64,000 nucleotides of DNA from CADEFX01 sp046154585 (lineage in GTDB: Bacteria > Pseudomonadota > Alphaproteobacteria > Rhizobiales > Hyphomicrobiaceae), in the NCBI GenBank assembly GCA_046154585.1, contig JBJXDX010000150.1, positions 62,001 to 126,000 of the forward strand, read 5' to 3'. A program made the position numbers and the translations under genes. The notes under the pieces are model-generated. The model saw nothing but the letters and a program-made list of their open reading frames with translations, had not been told where the DNA came from and made no database searches. Shown piece after piece: positions 51,701-59,490 of the stretch (within the stretch, counting starts at the first letter, position 1; each line of letters opens with the position of its first letter).

Positions 51701-52263
51701 GCATCGATATGGCGGGTGCCAAATAGGATAGCGAATGCCGCAAGGGCCAGAGCGATCAGAAAGGCGGCGTCGATGCCCGATAACGCGTTGGCAACAAACC
51801 CCTGCAACAGGCCTGGGCCCAAGAGCGTTTCGACCGAGATCGATATCGCCTTGAGCTGTAGGGCGATGTAAGGCAGCGTGCCGACCACGGCGACGCCCGT
51901 GACCACCGCAGCCACGGCCGGACTCTTGCCGTAACGGGCGGCGAGAAAATCTGCGACCGATGTAATGTTCTGACTCTTGGCCAGCCGTACGATGCGCAGC
52001 AGCAGCGGACCGCCGATCACAAACATCAGAATTGGGCCGAGGTAGACGGGAATGAAGTCGTAGCCCGTCTCCGCAGCGAGGCCCACGCTGCCGAAGAATG
52101 TCCACGACGTGCAGTAGACGGCGAGAGAAAGCGCATAGATCAATGGTGGTCGACCGCTGATCCCCTTGCGAGATCGCAATGTACGATCGCCGATCCATGC
52201 CAGCGCAAACAGCGCGCCGACATAGCTGAGCGCGAGCAGAGCGACCTTCCATCCCTCGATCAT
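48730..52263 (-). CDS. SSS-transporter-fused hybrid sensor histidine kinase (CrbS/MxtR-like)
   Basis: An 1177-residue protein. Residues 1 to about 520 form an SSS-type membrane domain of about 13 helices (SLAVYCTSWTFFGSVGLAAE, SVADFLAARYGKSP, LSAATAMVIVDSVALAIM). A PAS-like domain lies near 655-760 (LDQVRHGLSVFDQDMRLVCWN). The HisKA phospho-site is H822 in LAAAGHDILQPLNA, followed by the HATPase boxes NLIANAIKYT, VSDTGPGIP and GLGLGLSIVERI. A C-terminal receiver has D1105 in VILADYHLDDGTG. It is a membrane sensor whose transporter-like domain probably senses or carries the ligand. It should relay to the adjacent LuxR-type regulator. Confidence 0.92.
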   Translation of the reverse strand: MIEGWKVALLALSYVGALFALAWIGDRTLRSRKGISGRPPLIYALSLAVYCTSWTFFGSVGLAAETGYDFIPVYLGPILMFVIGGPLLLRIVRLAKSQNITSVADFLAARYGKSPAVAAVVTGVAVVGTLPYIALQLKAISISVETLLGPGLLQGFVANALSGIDAAFLIALALAAFAILFGTRHIDATEHQDGLMLAIAAESLVKLATFLALGLFAWWSLFGGFAGFTDKVRANTEIQDIFGRGFNGGQWLTVTFLSLVCIVLLPRQFHVTVVENNSENELRRASWLFPIYLILINIFVVPIAIAGLVFLPPHSSSPDMYVLALPIWAGSDVMTVLAFIGGLSAATAMVIVDSVALAIMVCNGFVMPWILRRRGDAFGVDENMASLLLLTRRIAIFVILLLGYFVYRSLAQVHGLAAIGLVSFAAIAQLAPAFFGGLIWRKATARGAIAGIVVGFATWFYTLLLPWVITAGWIPMSLLLDGPLGIGFLKPQALFFLQFEPLTHGVLWSLIANVLCYVFVSLLRPPEPIERLQANIFVFDDLPRPVQAPSFRIWRTSVTVGDLQQAVGRYLGPERAERAFQEDAASRSVPLSLNAEADVRLLRFAEHLLTSAIGAASSRLVLSLLLRRADVSRQSALKLLDDASEAIQYNRDLLQSALDQVRHGLSVFDQDMRLVCWNRQFRELLDVPPELGRVGVPLDRILRACAERGDFGKDPVDKLVADRLKKLAVTKETYQEVVDPIGRILEVRTSAMPQGGIVTTYSDITDREAGAKALARANETLERRVAERTAELMLVNAALADAKAKAEEANLDKTRFLAAAGHDILQPLNAARLYASSLVERGQEYADAKLARNIDASLEAVEEIIGALLDISRLDAGRFEPDVSNIALSSLFDQLRVEFEPMAREQGLRLQIVATSIWVRTDRRLLRRVLQNLIANAIKYTGQGGVIVGVRRRRGEVVVQVSDTGPGIPQGKQSLIFKEFHRLDETATSVRGLGLGLSIVERIGKVLEAPIGLVSTPDRGSTFTVTLPAAAPQAVVSRPEQYAVPRGGDISGSFVLCIENERQVLDGMGVLLQGWGCRVLLANGKAQALALLRHEPDAPHVILADYHLDDGTGVEAVAAIRTEIHAEVPAVIISADTSIEVQRDIRHRGLLHLRKPLKAGALRSILMQLVLRRTAAE

Positions 52264-52572
52264 GTCTTGCCCTGACCCCGACGATTTTGGCGGGCATGCA
52301 CACTAATACAGTGCCGTACCAGATCCGGTTGAAGGCAGCGAAGGCGATCCCACCCCGCAGCATTTTCGGATTTTGCCGAATTGCCTATGACGTGTCCAAC
52401 GCCCTAGCGCCAGCACCTCTCCCGGTCGTGGTTATCGTAAAAAGCCTTGCCGAATGCCTGTGTCCTCCATTGCAGGCAACCCATGCCTCTCCTACGCTGC
52501 CAACCGGTGAGTCGAGCATCGCAACACTTGCCGAGCGGGACAAGCCGCTCGCATCAGACAGGAGCCTCAGCG
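52264..52572. other. 309-bp intergenic region upstream of the kinase and mscL genes
   Basis: The gap separates the divergent kinase and mscL genes. I see no gene, repeat or strong hairpin in it. Promoters for both flanking genes should lie here, but no clear -35/-10 pair stands out. Confidence 0.5.
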
Positions 52573-52983
52573 ATGAGCCTGATCAAAGAATTCAGAGAGT
52601 TTGCCGTCCGCGGTAACGTCGTCGACATGGCTGTAGGCATCATCATCGGCGGAGCGTTCGGCACGATCGTTCAGTCCCTGGTCAAAGACGTGATCATGCC
52701 GCCGATTGGGCTGGCGCTCGGTGGGGTAGACTTCTCGAATATTAAAGTCCCGCTCAAGACGGCCTCTCCCGGAGCCGAGGCTGTCACCATGAACGTGGGC
52801 CTGTTCATCAACAACGTCATCAGCTTTCTGATCGTCGCTTTTGCCGTCTTCATGCTCGTCAAAGCCGTCAACGAGGTCCGGCGCCGGTTCGAAAATGAGA
52901 AGGAGGCGCCGGCGGCCGCGCCTCCGCCGTCTGAGCTCTATCTCAAGGAAATCCGGGATGCGCTCGTGGCCGGCAAGAAATAG
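52573..52983 (+). CDS. mscL: large-conductance mechanosensitive channel
   Basis: A 136-residue channel opening under membrane tension to release solutes in osmotic downshock. It starts MSLIKEFREFAVRGNVVDMAVGIIIGGAFGTIVQSLVKDVIMP, the first helix and pore constriction. The second helix is LFINNVISFLIVAFAVFMLVKAVN, and a C-terminal bundle ends in EIRDALVAGKK. AGGAG lies before the ATG at 52573. Confidence 0.96.
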   Translation: MSLIKEFREFAVRGNVVDMAVGIIIGGAFGTIVQSLVKDVIMPPIGLALGGVDFSNIKVPLKTASPGAEAVTMNVGLFINNVISFLIVAFAVFMLVKAVNEVRRRFENEKEAPAAAPPPSELYLKEIRDALVAGKK

Positions 52984-53007
52984 CGAAGGCAAGGACGCAC
53001 TTTCACG

Positions 53008-53811
53008 CTAGCCGATGCGCTCGGCGATTTTTCGCGCGACGATCTCGACATCGGACGACGGGCGCACGACGCTCTGAAGGCTGGCGAAGATTCGCTCGCC
53101 AGTCAACCAGCGCCTTTCAGCATCGGTCTCGCTCAACGCGATGTCGAGCGCCGCCGACAGCTCGTAGGCGTCGGATGAATATCCCGCAGCCTCGAGCGCT
53201 CCCAGAAACGCCACGTGCACATTACTGGCATAAGCCAGATGCAGCGACGAAACAGGAATCTCCGGATACTTGCCTGTATTCTCGAACTCGTCGACACAGG
53301 CCTCCAGGGACAATGACGTTGCCTGCCGACAGACCATCGGCCGCTCGCCATAGACGCCGCACAGGTCGCCCACCGGCAACGGGCATGGCAGCTTGCGGCC
53401 CGGCCGCTCGGCGGGACCGAGACCCCGGAGGGCCAAGCCGCGGGCTCGCACGTCATCTATCTTGAGTGCGTCATTGCGGCTCCTGCGGACGGCATGCGCC
53501 AGCCGAAAAACTTCGGGCGCTGTAACTCCTACGAACGAGTAGCAGCAGTAGGCGCAGCCGTTGCGGCACGCGATCGATATAGCTGGCGCCCGTGCGGCCA
53601 GCGATTTTTCAATTAGCACGTGGGCCAAACCAGCCGCCTCGCCCGCGCGATGATCGTTGCCGCGCTCCATGAGTTTTGATTTCAGAACCAGCGCTACGCC
53701 CAGCACCGTGTTGCGCTGCGGCTGTGCGGGCAGGCCGGTGATCATGGCCGACCTTCCGAGCTTCGCGTACTCGCGCTGCAGACGTCGTTGCTGCTGTCGT
53801 GATTGCGTCAT
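53008..53811 (-). CDS. YkgJ-family cysteine cluster protein
   Basis: A protein of about 267 residues. The N-terminus is basic and helical (MTQSRQQQRRLQREYAKLGRS). The cysteine cluster is CRNGCAYCCYSFVG, then CPLPVGDLCGVYGERPMVCRQ, probably a zinc or iron-sulfur site. These match the YkgJ/UPF0153 family, of unknown function, sometimes linked to FliB-like methylation. ATG 53811 is chosen; 24 further codons are open upstream. It converges with mscL. Confidence 0.85.
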   Translation of the reverse strand: MTQSRQQQRRLQREYAKLGRSAMITGLPAQPQRNTVLGVALVLKSKLMERGNDHRAGEAAGLAHVLIEKSLAARAPAISIACRNGCAYCCYSFVGVTAPEVFRLAHAVRRSRNDALKIDDVRARGLALRGLGPAERPGRKLPCPLPVGDLCGVYGERPMVCRQATSLSLEACVDEFENTGKYPEIPVSSLHLAYASNVHVAFLGALEAAGYSSDAYELSAALDIALSETDAERRWLTGERIFASLQSVVRPSSDVEIVARKIAERIG

Positions 53812-54098
53812 GGCCAGCAGATTAGGGGCGCAAAGAGGCCCCCGCCAAGTTTCATGCAAAAGGGGACTGGGCAATGAAATCACGGCGCCATCGGCGTGAA
53901 ACGCAAATTTTTTCCCTCAAGATCGCGAGAGGAAAGGAACCGCCGATATTGTTTGGCTCCATCAAGAGGTTGCTGAACATCCGACATATTTTTGCCAGCA
54001 ACATGAACTAATATTCATGCTCGACACTTTATTAGTGCGGGTGGGTACGAGTTCCTAACGGGCGGCGGGGCGATCGCCCTGACAACGGAGCGTGATCT

Positions 54099-54302
54099 AT
54101 GACCGTGCATCACCTGCCGACAGAGCAGCTCTCAACCGTAGAACAGCTCAAGACCACGGCGATCTTGCGCCGCGAGCTCCAGCACGACATCGCCGAGTTG
54201 CAGCTGGTCATCAAGTCGGCCAGCGAAACCATCAAACGGGCCCGCCTCACGATCGTGCAACTCAGCCTGCATGAGGATCGCAACTACGGGCTGGACGTTT
54301 AG
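54099..54302 (+). CDS. small hypothetical helical protein
   Basis: A 67-residue protein, almost entirely helical and charged (STVEQLKTTAILRRELQHDIAELQLVIKSASETIKRAR), suggesting a short coiled coil. GGAG lies nine bases before the ATG, and codon use is like neighbouring genes. I do not recognise the family. It stands alone upstream of tRNA-Gly after a 287-bp AT-richer gap, where its promoter should lie. Confidence 0.6.
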   Translation: MTVHHLPTEQLSTVEQLKTTAILRRELQHDIAELQLVIKSASETIKRARLTIVQLSLHEDRNYGLDV

Positions 54303-54384
54303 GACCGCCGAGCTGATGAGAGTTCGAAGTCCACAACGCGAGGGAGTGGACTTCCGCCGCTCGGATTGCCATGATCGCGCCCGC

Positions 54385-54459
54385 GCGGGTGTAGTTCAGT
54401 GGTAGAACGTCAGCTTCCCAAGCTGAATGTCGTGGGTTCAATCCCCATCGCCCGCTCCA
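54385..54459 (+). tRNA. tRNA-Gly (anticodon CCC)
   Basis: The 75-nt cloverleaf is complete. The acceptor arms GCGGGTG and CGCCCGC pair, the D-arm is GTTCAGTGGTAGAAC, the anticodon stem TCAGC/GCTGA encloses TTCCCAA, the T-arm is GTGGG-TTCAATC-CCCAT (its last pair is G-U), and CCA is encoded (TCCA end). The CCC anticodon reads GGG codons. Confidence 0.95.
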
Positions 54460-54785
54460 TGACCGGCGCAGGCTGTTGATCGGCTCGCGGGCCATGGCGT
54501 CGATGGGAGCGCCCGAGCGCCTTCGGTCTCATTAGCAGATGGGTCGTCAGACGACCATTTGGGTCATCAGACTTCGAGCGTCCTCAAAATGAAGTCGAAG
54601 CAGCCGATGACGACGCGCTACAAGGTTGGTACCTTTTGCCTTGATGCAGCGGCAGAAGTCTTGTTCTGGGGCATCAGGCCATTCGAGGCGAAGGCCTTCG
54701 CGCAACCCTTCACTCCTGAGCGCATCTGATTGCCCTCGGATGGATAGCGAGCCTCTGAAAGACCTTGGAACCGTGGGAGAGTAGC
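54460..54785. other. 326-bp intergenic region with a perfect palindrome and direct repeat
   Basis: No gene is supported. GGTCGTC-A-GACGACC (54542-54556) is an exact 7-bp inverted repeat, and GGGTC(G/A)TCAGAC occurs twice at a 20-bp interval (54541, 54561). The arrangement, two turns apart and about 230 bp before the dioxygenase, could be a regulator site. No T-run follows, so it is not a classic tRNA terminator. Confidence 0.45.
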
Positions 54786-55700
54786 ATGCGAGAGCTGACG
54801 CCAGGAACGATCACCGAGGCCGTACTCGAGCAGATGGCCACGACCTCCGATCCGCGCCTGAAAGAGATCATGGCGGCTGCGGTGAAGCACCTCCACGCGT
54901 TTGCGGTCGAGACCAATCTGACGCCGGCCGAGTGGCTCAACGGGATCGAGTTCCTGACGGCCGTTGGCAAGATGTGCACGCCGGAGAGGCAAGAGTATAT
55001 CCTGCTCTCCGACACACTCGGGCTTTCCGCGCTGGTCAACGGTTTGCATGATCGCACGGCCATTGAGGACGCGACGCACACGAGCCTGCTCGGCCCCTTT
55101 TATCGCGAGAATGCGCCCAGGCTAGAGCGCGGCGCGCAAGTTTCCAACAAGGTGGAGCCCGGGACCGAGGTCGTGCTGTGGGGTCGCGTGACGGACGTCA
55201 AAGGGCTGCCATTGGCAAACGCGCAAATTTCCGTGTGGCAGACCGGCGCCGACGGCCTCTACGACATCCAGGTAAATGGGACGGGCACCGATTGCCGTGG
55301 CGTGTTCGCTACCGACGCACAGGGAACCTATCTGCTTCGCACCGTGCGTCCGCTCGGTTACTCGATCCCGATGGACGGACCGGTCGGGAAACTCGTGCAA
55401 GCGCAAGGCCGGCATGGCATGCGCCCCGCGCACATTCATTTTCTGGTCAGCGCACCGGGATACCGCGAGCTCGTCACCGCGCTCTACATCAAGGGCGACG
55501 CTCATATCGATGATGATGTTGTGTTCGGCTCGTCCGGCGATTTGATCGCGGAGCTGAACGCGGGCGATCCGGATTGTCCGATACAGGGGTTCACAACGAT
55601 TCGCTTTGACATGAAACTTTCGCGGGAGGGCGCCGCTGATCGCGCGACAGGCCGGGTCGGCGCTGATCCAACAGCTATCTTCAAGTCGAGCGCGTCATAG
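54786..55700 (+). CDS. intradiol ring-cleavage dioxygenase (hydroxyquinol/catechol 1,2-type)
   Basis: A protein of about 304 residues. The N-terminal dimerisation domain (DPRLKEIMAAAVKHLHAF through LGLSALVNGL) precedes the beta-sandwich core. Fe(III) ligands are visible: tyrosines in DGLYDIQ and PLGYSIP, and the histidine pair in MRPAHIHFLV. It opens a dihydroxylated or trihydroxylated aromatic ring between the hydroxyls. The N-terminal pattern looks like hydroxyquinol 1,2-dioxygenase, but the substrate is uncertain. GGGAGA precedes ATG 54786. No other ring-cleavage pathway gene adjoins it; it converges with the ABC transporter cluster. Confidence 0.88.
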   Translation: MRELTPGTITEAVLEQMATTSDPRLKEIMAAAVKHLHAFAVETNLTPAEWLNGIEFLTAVGKMCTPERQEYILLSDTLGLSALVNGLHDRTAIEDATHTSLLGPFYRENAPRLERGAQVSNKVEPGTEVVLWGRVTDVKGLPLANAQISVWQTGADGLYDIQVNGTGTDCRGVFATDAQGTYLLRTVRPLGYSIPMDGPVGKLVQAQGRHGMRPAHIHFLVSAPGYRELVTALYIKGDAHIDDDVVFGSSGDLIAELNAGDPDCPIQGFTTIRFDMKLSREGAADRATGRVGADPTAIFKSSAS

Positions 55701-55716
55701 GGCCCGCGGTCCTGGT

Positions 55717-56139
55717 CTAGTGTCTATGTTTTCGCGCCGGCACACCTTCGCCGACACGGTCGCCCTCGAAACGCAACACCTTCACGACGCGGTCCCGCAT
55801 CGCCCCAGAAAGATTGAGCTGCAGCGCCCAGTCACCATGCATTTCAAGCGTAATGCGAGCTCGATAGGTACCCTTGTCCGAATCTTCCGTCGCCACGACC
55901 GGCCGCACAAAATGCGCTCCCGGCATCGACGGCATTTCGGCGCCGATCGTCAGCGTTAGCCCGGACAGCGGCTCATTCGTGCGGGCATTGGCGACCGTGA
56001 TGACGCAGTCGTATTGCAGCGTTTGAGTGCCCGGCTTGCAGCTGACGTCGGCTTTTGCGCGCGCCTGCGCGTGTGCACTGTCAAGGTCGCAAAGTGCCAG
56101 CGTCGCAACAGCCGCCATTGCCTTCGTTGCCGACCGCAT
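55717..56139 (-). CDS. exported YtkA/FixH-like domain protein
   Basis: A 140-residue protein with a signal peptide (MRSATKAMAAVATLALCDLDSAHA) and a beta-sandwich resembling the YtkA-like/FixH domain (LSGLTLTIGAEMPSMPGAHFVRPVV, GTYRARITLEMHGDWALQLNLSG). GGAGG lies six bases before ATG 56139. It is the last gene after livM2 in the ABC cluster, 17 bp downstream, so probably co-transcribed. Its role in transport is unknown; the family often binds metal or sits in redox operons. A longer open frame through 58092 in this phase is a shadow of the permease genes. Confidence 0.75.
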   Translation of the reverse strand: MRSATKAMAAVATLALCDLDSAHAQARAKADVSCKPGTQTLQYDCVITVANARTNEPLSGLTLTIGAEMPSMPGAHFVRPVVATEDSDKGTYRARITLEMHGDWALQLNLSGAMRDRVVKVLRFEGDRVGEGVPARKHRH

Positions 56140-56156
56140 AGACATCCTCCAGCCAT

Positions 56157-57098
56157 TCAAACGTTGCGGGCTCCCGGAGTCAGCCTCGATCGCCTGACCC
56201 GCGGGAATATTCGCCGCCAGACGCGGCTGATCCTGTACACCACTTGTTCGTCGAGCAGGCCACGCGGTCGCACGATCAGCAGAAGTGCGACGAGCCCGCC
56301 GAAAATGATCATGCGATAGCCGGCAAAGATCCTGATCGATTCCAGCAAGCCGATGTCGATCAGAACGCCGAGCAGCGGACCGAGCGCGGTACCGAGCCCG
56401 CCGATCAGGCCATAGGCGAGGCTGTGGACCCCGAGCATCACGTCGAAAATGCGTGGCTCCACATAAGTGGTCAAATGCGCATAAAGTCCGCCACCGAGCC
56501 CTGCGAGTGCACCGGCGACGCCGGCGGCAAGAAGCTTGTGTCGAGCCACGGAGACCCCCTGCAATCCGGCAAGGGTTCCGTCTTCGCCGATCATACGAAA
56601 AATCACGCCAATCCGCGAACGCTCGAGCAACATGAAGCCCAGCAACGCGACCGCAAGCAGCGAATAGATCAACAGCAGGAACTGAAAGGCATTGATGTTG
56701 TTGTCGAAGATGTAGCGGATGTTGCGGAACCCTTCGGCGCCATTGGGGCCGGCCAGCTCGCCATCGATCGAAACCTGGTAGCGGAACAGCTCGAACAGGA
56801 TCCGCACCATCTCCGCAAAGGCGAGTGTTGCGATTGCGAAGTAGAGGCCGTGCAGCCGCAGCGTGGGGATGCCAACCAGCAGTGCCGCACCACCCCCGCT
56901 TGCAGCGCCCAAAGCCAGAGCCGCCGCGAGCGGCCAGCCCCACAAGGCCGTGGCGATGCCCGCGGCATAGGCGCCGATCGCAAAGAAGGCTTGCTGCCCA
57001 AACGAAATCTCGCCGGTCAACAGCAGCAGATAGGCGGAAAGCGCGACGAACGAGATGACGCCGATGTTCGACAACACGCCGATGAGATAGTCGTCCAT
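56157..57098 (-). CDS. branched-chain-type ABC transporter permease, LivM family (second pair)
   Basis: A 313-residue permease with about eight to nine helices and the LivM signature (LTGEISFGQQAFFAIGAYAAGIATALWGWP, MIGEDGTLAGLQGVSVARHKLLAAGVAGALAGLGGGLYAHLTTYV). It pairs with the LivH-type gene three bases upstream. This is the second LivM in the cluster. No second ATPase or binding protein accompanies it. Confidence 0.9.
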   Translation of the reverse strand: MDDYLIGVLSNIGVISFVALSAYLLLLTGEISFGQQAFFAIGAYAAGIATALWGWPLAAALALGAASGGGAALLVGIPTLRLHGLYFAIATLAFAEMVRILFELFRYQVSIDGELAGPNGAEGFRNIRYIFDNNINAFQFLLLIYSLLAVALLGFMLLERSRIGVIFRMIGEDGTLAGLQGVSVARHKLLAAGVAGALAGLGGGLYAHLTTYVEPRIFDVMLGVHSLAYGLIGGLGTALGPLLGVLIDIGLLESIRIFAGYRMIIFGGLVALLLIVRPRGLLDEQVVYRISRVWRRIFPRVRRSRLTPGARNV

Positions 57099-57101
57099 CG
57101 C

Positions 57102-57992
57102 TCACGCCTTCAGCGGGGCAGTGGTTTCGGGAGCGCCGCCGATGAGTCCACCCGGACGCACCACCAAAAATGCGAACAGAACCACATAAGCCACGAGATC
57201 GCGGACTTGCGGTCCGAAATACCACTGGCTGTGCGCCTCTACGACGCCGAGCAGCAATCCACCCAAAACCGCGCCGGGAATTGAGCCGAGCCCCCCGATC
57301 ATCATGGCGATCAGGCCTTTCAGCGTTGCCCACATTCCAAACATCGGCGTGATCTGCTGATCGACGGCGAGCACAAGGAAGCCGGCAATGCCGCCGATCG
57401 CCGACGCACCGGCAAAAGCAAGTAGCATGGCCATCTTGACATTGATGCCAACGAGATGCGCTGCGATGGGATTGCCGATAATGGCGCGCAACCCGAGGCC
57501 GAAACGTGTGCGGTAAAGTATGAGTTGAACAACCGCTGCCAGCCCAAGTGAGCAGCACAACACGATGAGATGATCCATTCGTACCAGGAAGGACCAGAAC
57601 TCGAGCGGCATGCCGGTCGCGAGCGGCGGAAAGGAATAGGTATGACGGGGCAAGATCAGGATCGCCACTTGTTCGAGCTGCATCCAGATGGCGAAACTGG
57701 ATACCATCGATGCGATACCAGCGCCGGCCTTCATCGGCGCGAAACAAAGCCGCTCGACATAGATGCCGGCAATCGCCGCCCCGGCCACCACAGCACCTGC
57801 AACAGCAATCAAACCAGCGCCGTACTGCATGTAGAGGACGGTACCCAGATAACCGCCGATCATGATGGAGGGTCCATAGGACAGATTGAGCCTGCGCATC
57901 ACGCCAAAAATGAGAGTAAAGCCGAGCGCGAGCAGCCCATAGGACGAGCCGATCATCACACCGTCGATCGTGTTCTGGACGAGGTCGTTCAT
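57102..57992 (-). CDS. branched-chain-type ABC transporter permease, LivH family (second pair)
   Basis: A protein of about 296 residues with the LivH layout: IDGVMIGSSYGLLALGFTLIFGVMRRLNLSYG at the N-terminus, RAIIGNPIAAHLVGINVKMAMLLAFAGASAIGGIAGFL, and AMMIGGLGSIPGAVLGGLLLGVVEAHSQWY. ATG 57992 is chosen. It begins 21 bp after livF, so it belongs to the same transcript. Confidence 0.9.
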   Translation of the reverse strand: MNDLVQNTIDGVMIGSSYGLLALGFTLIFGVMRRLNLSYGPSIMIGGYLGTVLYMQYGAGLIAVAGAVVAGAAIAGIYVERLCFAPMKAGAGIASMVSSFAIWMQLEQVAILILPRHTYSFPPLATGMPLEFWSFLVRMDHLIVLCCSLGLAAVVQLILYRTRFGLGLRAIIGNPIAAHLVGINVKMAMLLAFAGASAIGGIAGFLVLAVDQQITPMFGMWATLKGLIAMMIGGLGSIPGAVLGGLLLGVVEAHSQWYFGPQVRDLVAYVVLFAFLVVRPGGLIGGAPETTAPLKA

Positions 57993-58012
57993 CGGCCTCC
58001 GCCGTGTTTGCG

Positions 58013-58732
58013 TCACCCGGCAGCGCGGCGCGTGCCGAGATAGGCACGCTGGATGACTTCATCCTGGGCCAGCTGACCCGGTGTTCCTTCAAAGGTGATG
58101 CGCCCCTGCTCCATCAGGAAGAACTGATGTGCCACCTGCAGCGCCATATGCGCGTTCTGCTCGACGAGGAAAATGGTGGTGCCGTCGCGATTGAGCTCCG
58201 CAATGATGCTGAAGATTTCGGCAACGATCAGCGGCGCGAGGCCGAGCGAGGACTCATCCATCAACAACACGCGCGGCCGTGACATGAGTCCACGGGCGAC
58301 CGCGAGCATCTGCTGTTCCCCGCCGGACAGCGTGCCTGCCAATTGCTCGCGACGTTCCTTCAATCTCGAAAACCGAGCATACATCCGCTCGATATCGGTA
58401 TTGATCCCGGCCCGGTCGCGGCGCTGATAGGCGCCCGCAAGCAGGTTTTCATGTACGCTCATCTGCGGAAAAACCAGTCGATTTTCCGGCACGAGCGCGA
58501 CACCCCGCGATACAATGCGGGCGGGCGACAGGCCGGCGAGTTCTGCCCCATCGAGACGAATTGAGCCGTGGCGCGGCTGCAGAATGCCGGCAATGGTCAT
58601 CATCAATGTCGTCTTGCCCGCGCCGTTGGGGCCGAGCAAACAGGTAATCTTTCCGCTCTCGATATGCAGCGAGACGCCTTTTAGCGCTTCGATCTTGCCA
58701 TAGGTGGTGATGATGTCGGATACCTCGAGCAT
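58013..58732 (-). CDS. livF: ABC transporter ATP-binding protein, LivF family
   Basis: A 239-residue ATPase. Walker A is GPNGAGKTT, the signature is LSGGEQQMLAVARGLM, Walker B is VLLMDESSLGLAP, and the opening is LEVSDIITTYGKIEALKGVSLHIE. It forms the ATPase pair with LivG and energises uptake through the LivH/LivM permeases. The start is 8 bp after livG. Confidence 0.94.
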   Translation of the reverse strand: MLEVSDIITTYGKIEALKGVSLHIESGKITCLLGPNGAGKTTLMMTIAGILQPRHGSIRLDGAELAGLSPARIVSRGVALVPENRLVFPQMSVHENLLAGAYQRRDRAGINTDIERMYARFSRLKERREQLAGTLSGGEQQMLAVARGLMSRPRVLLMDESSLGLAPLIVAEIFSIIAELNRDGTTIFLVEQNAHMALQVAHQFFLMEQGRITFEGTPGQLAQDEVIQRAYLGTRRAAG

Positions 58733-58740
58733 TCAGATCC

Positions 58741-59490
58741 TCACGCCACCGCAGCCGTGCCGAGATAAGCTTCGCGCACAACGGGATCGGCCTGAACGGC
58801 TGCAGGTGTCCCCTCCGCGATCTTTTGTCCGAAATTGAGCACGGCGATGCGGTCTGCTACCGACATCACCAGCTCCATGTGATGTTCGATCAGGAGGACT
58901 GTAATGCCGTCCTGCCGCATCTTGCGGATGCGATTGTCGAGTTGATCGATTTCCTCCGCATTCATGCCCGCTGCCGGTTCATCGAGTAGCAGCAGCGCGG
59001 GCTTCGCAGAAAGCGCGCGGGCAAATTCAAGCCGACGCTGCTCACCGAAAGCGAGACTGGCGGCCAATTCATCACACTTGTGATCGAGATCGAAAAACTC
59101 GAGCGTCCGCTGGATCTCCTCGCGGGCGCCTCTTGAGCCGCCGAACCAGCGCCGGACAAAGTTCTGACTGCGCTGTTCGCCGGAATTTTGCGCAACCCAG
59201 AGATTCTGCCAGACGGTCAATTGTCCAAACAGGCGTATGTTCTGGAATGTTCGCGCGACGCCGCACGTCACGCGCGCGTGCACCGGCACATCGGAAATAT
59301 CGGCGCCGTCGAGGATAATCCGGCCGGAAGTCAGCGGAAACAATCCGCAGATGAGATTGACAATCGTGCTCTTACCAGAGCCGTTGGGGCCGATGAGACC
59401 GAGGATTTCGCCGCGCGCAACGGTCAAATCGATCCCGTCGACCGCGCGAACGCCTCCAAAATGCTTGCTGACACCCTGCAGCTCAAGCAC
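58741..59490 (-). CDS. livG: ABC transporter ATP-binding protein, LivG family
   Basis: A 249-residue ATPase. Walker A is GPNGSGKST at 34-42, the signature is LAFGEQRRLEFARALS, and Walker B is LLLLDEPAAGMNAEE, with the LivG-specific ARTFQNIRLFGQLTVWQNLW. Its start overlaps the livM1 end by eight bases. Only one livG/livF pair serves two permease pairs. Confidence 0.94.
   Translation of the reverse strand: MLELQGVSKHFGGVRAVDGIDLTVARGEILGLIGPNGSGKSTIVNLICGLFPLTSGRIILDGADISDVPVHARVTCGVARTFQNIRLFGQLTVWQNLWVAQNSGEQRSQNFVRRWFGGSRGAREEIQRTLEFFDLDHKCDELAASLAFGEQRRLEFARALSAKPALLLLDEPAAGMNAEEIDQLDNRIRKMRQDGITVLLIEHHMELVMSVADRIAVLNFGQKIAEGTPAAVQADPVVREAYLGTAAVA

Noticed and set aside
53884..54098. EcfG-type stress promoter (GGAAC near 53935)
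   Set aside because: GGAAC is present but no GTT element lies at the right distance.
54385..54785. Genomic island attachment at tRNA-Gly
   Set aside because: No integrase, no repeat of the tRNA 3' end and no foreign-looking cargo follow it.
55717..58092. 791-codon minus-strand frame suggesting a fusion protein
   Set aside because: Only the last 140 codons are a real gene; the rest is out of frame with two clear permease genes on the same strand.
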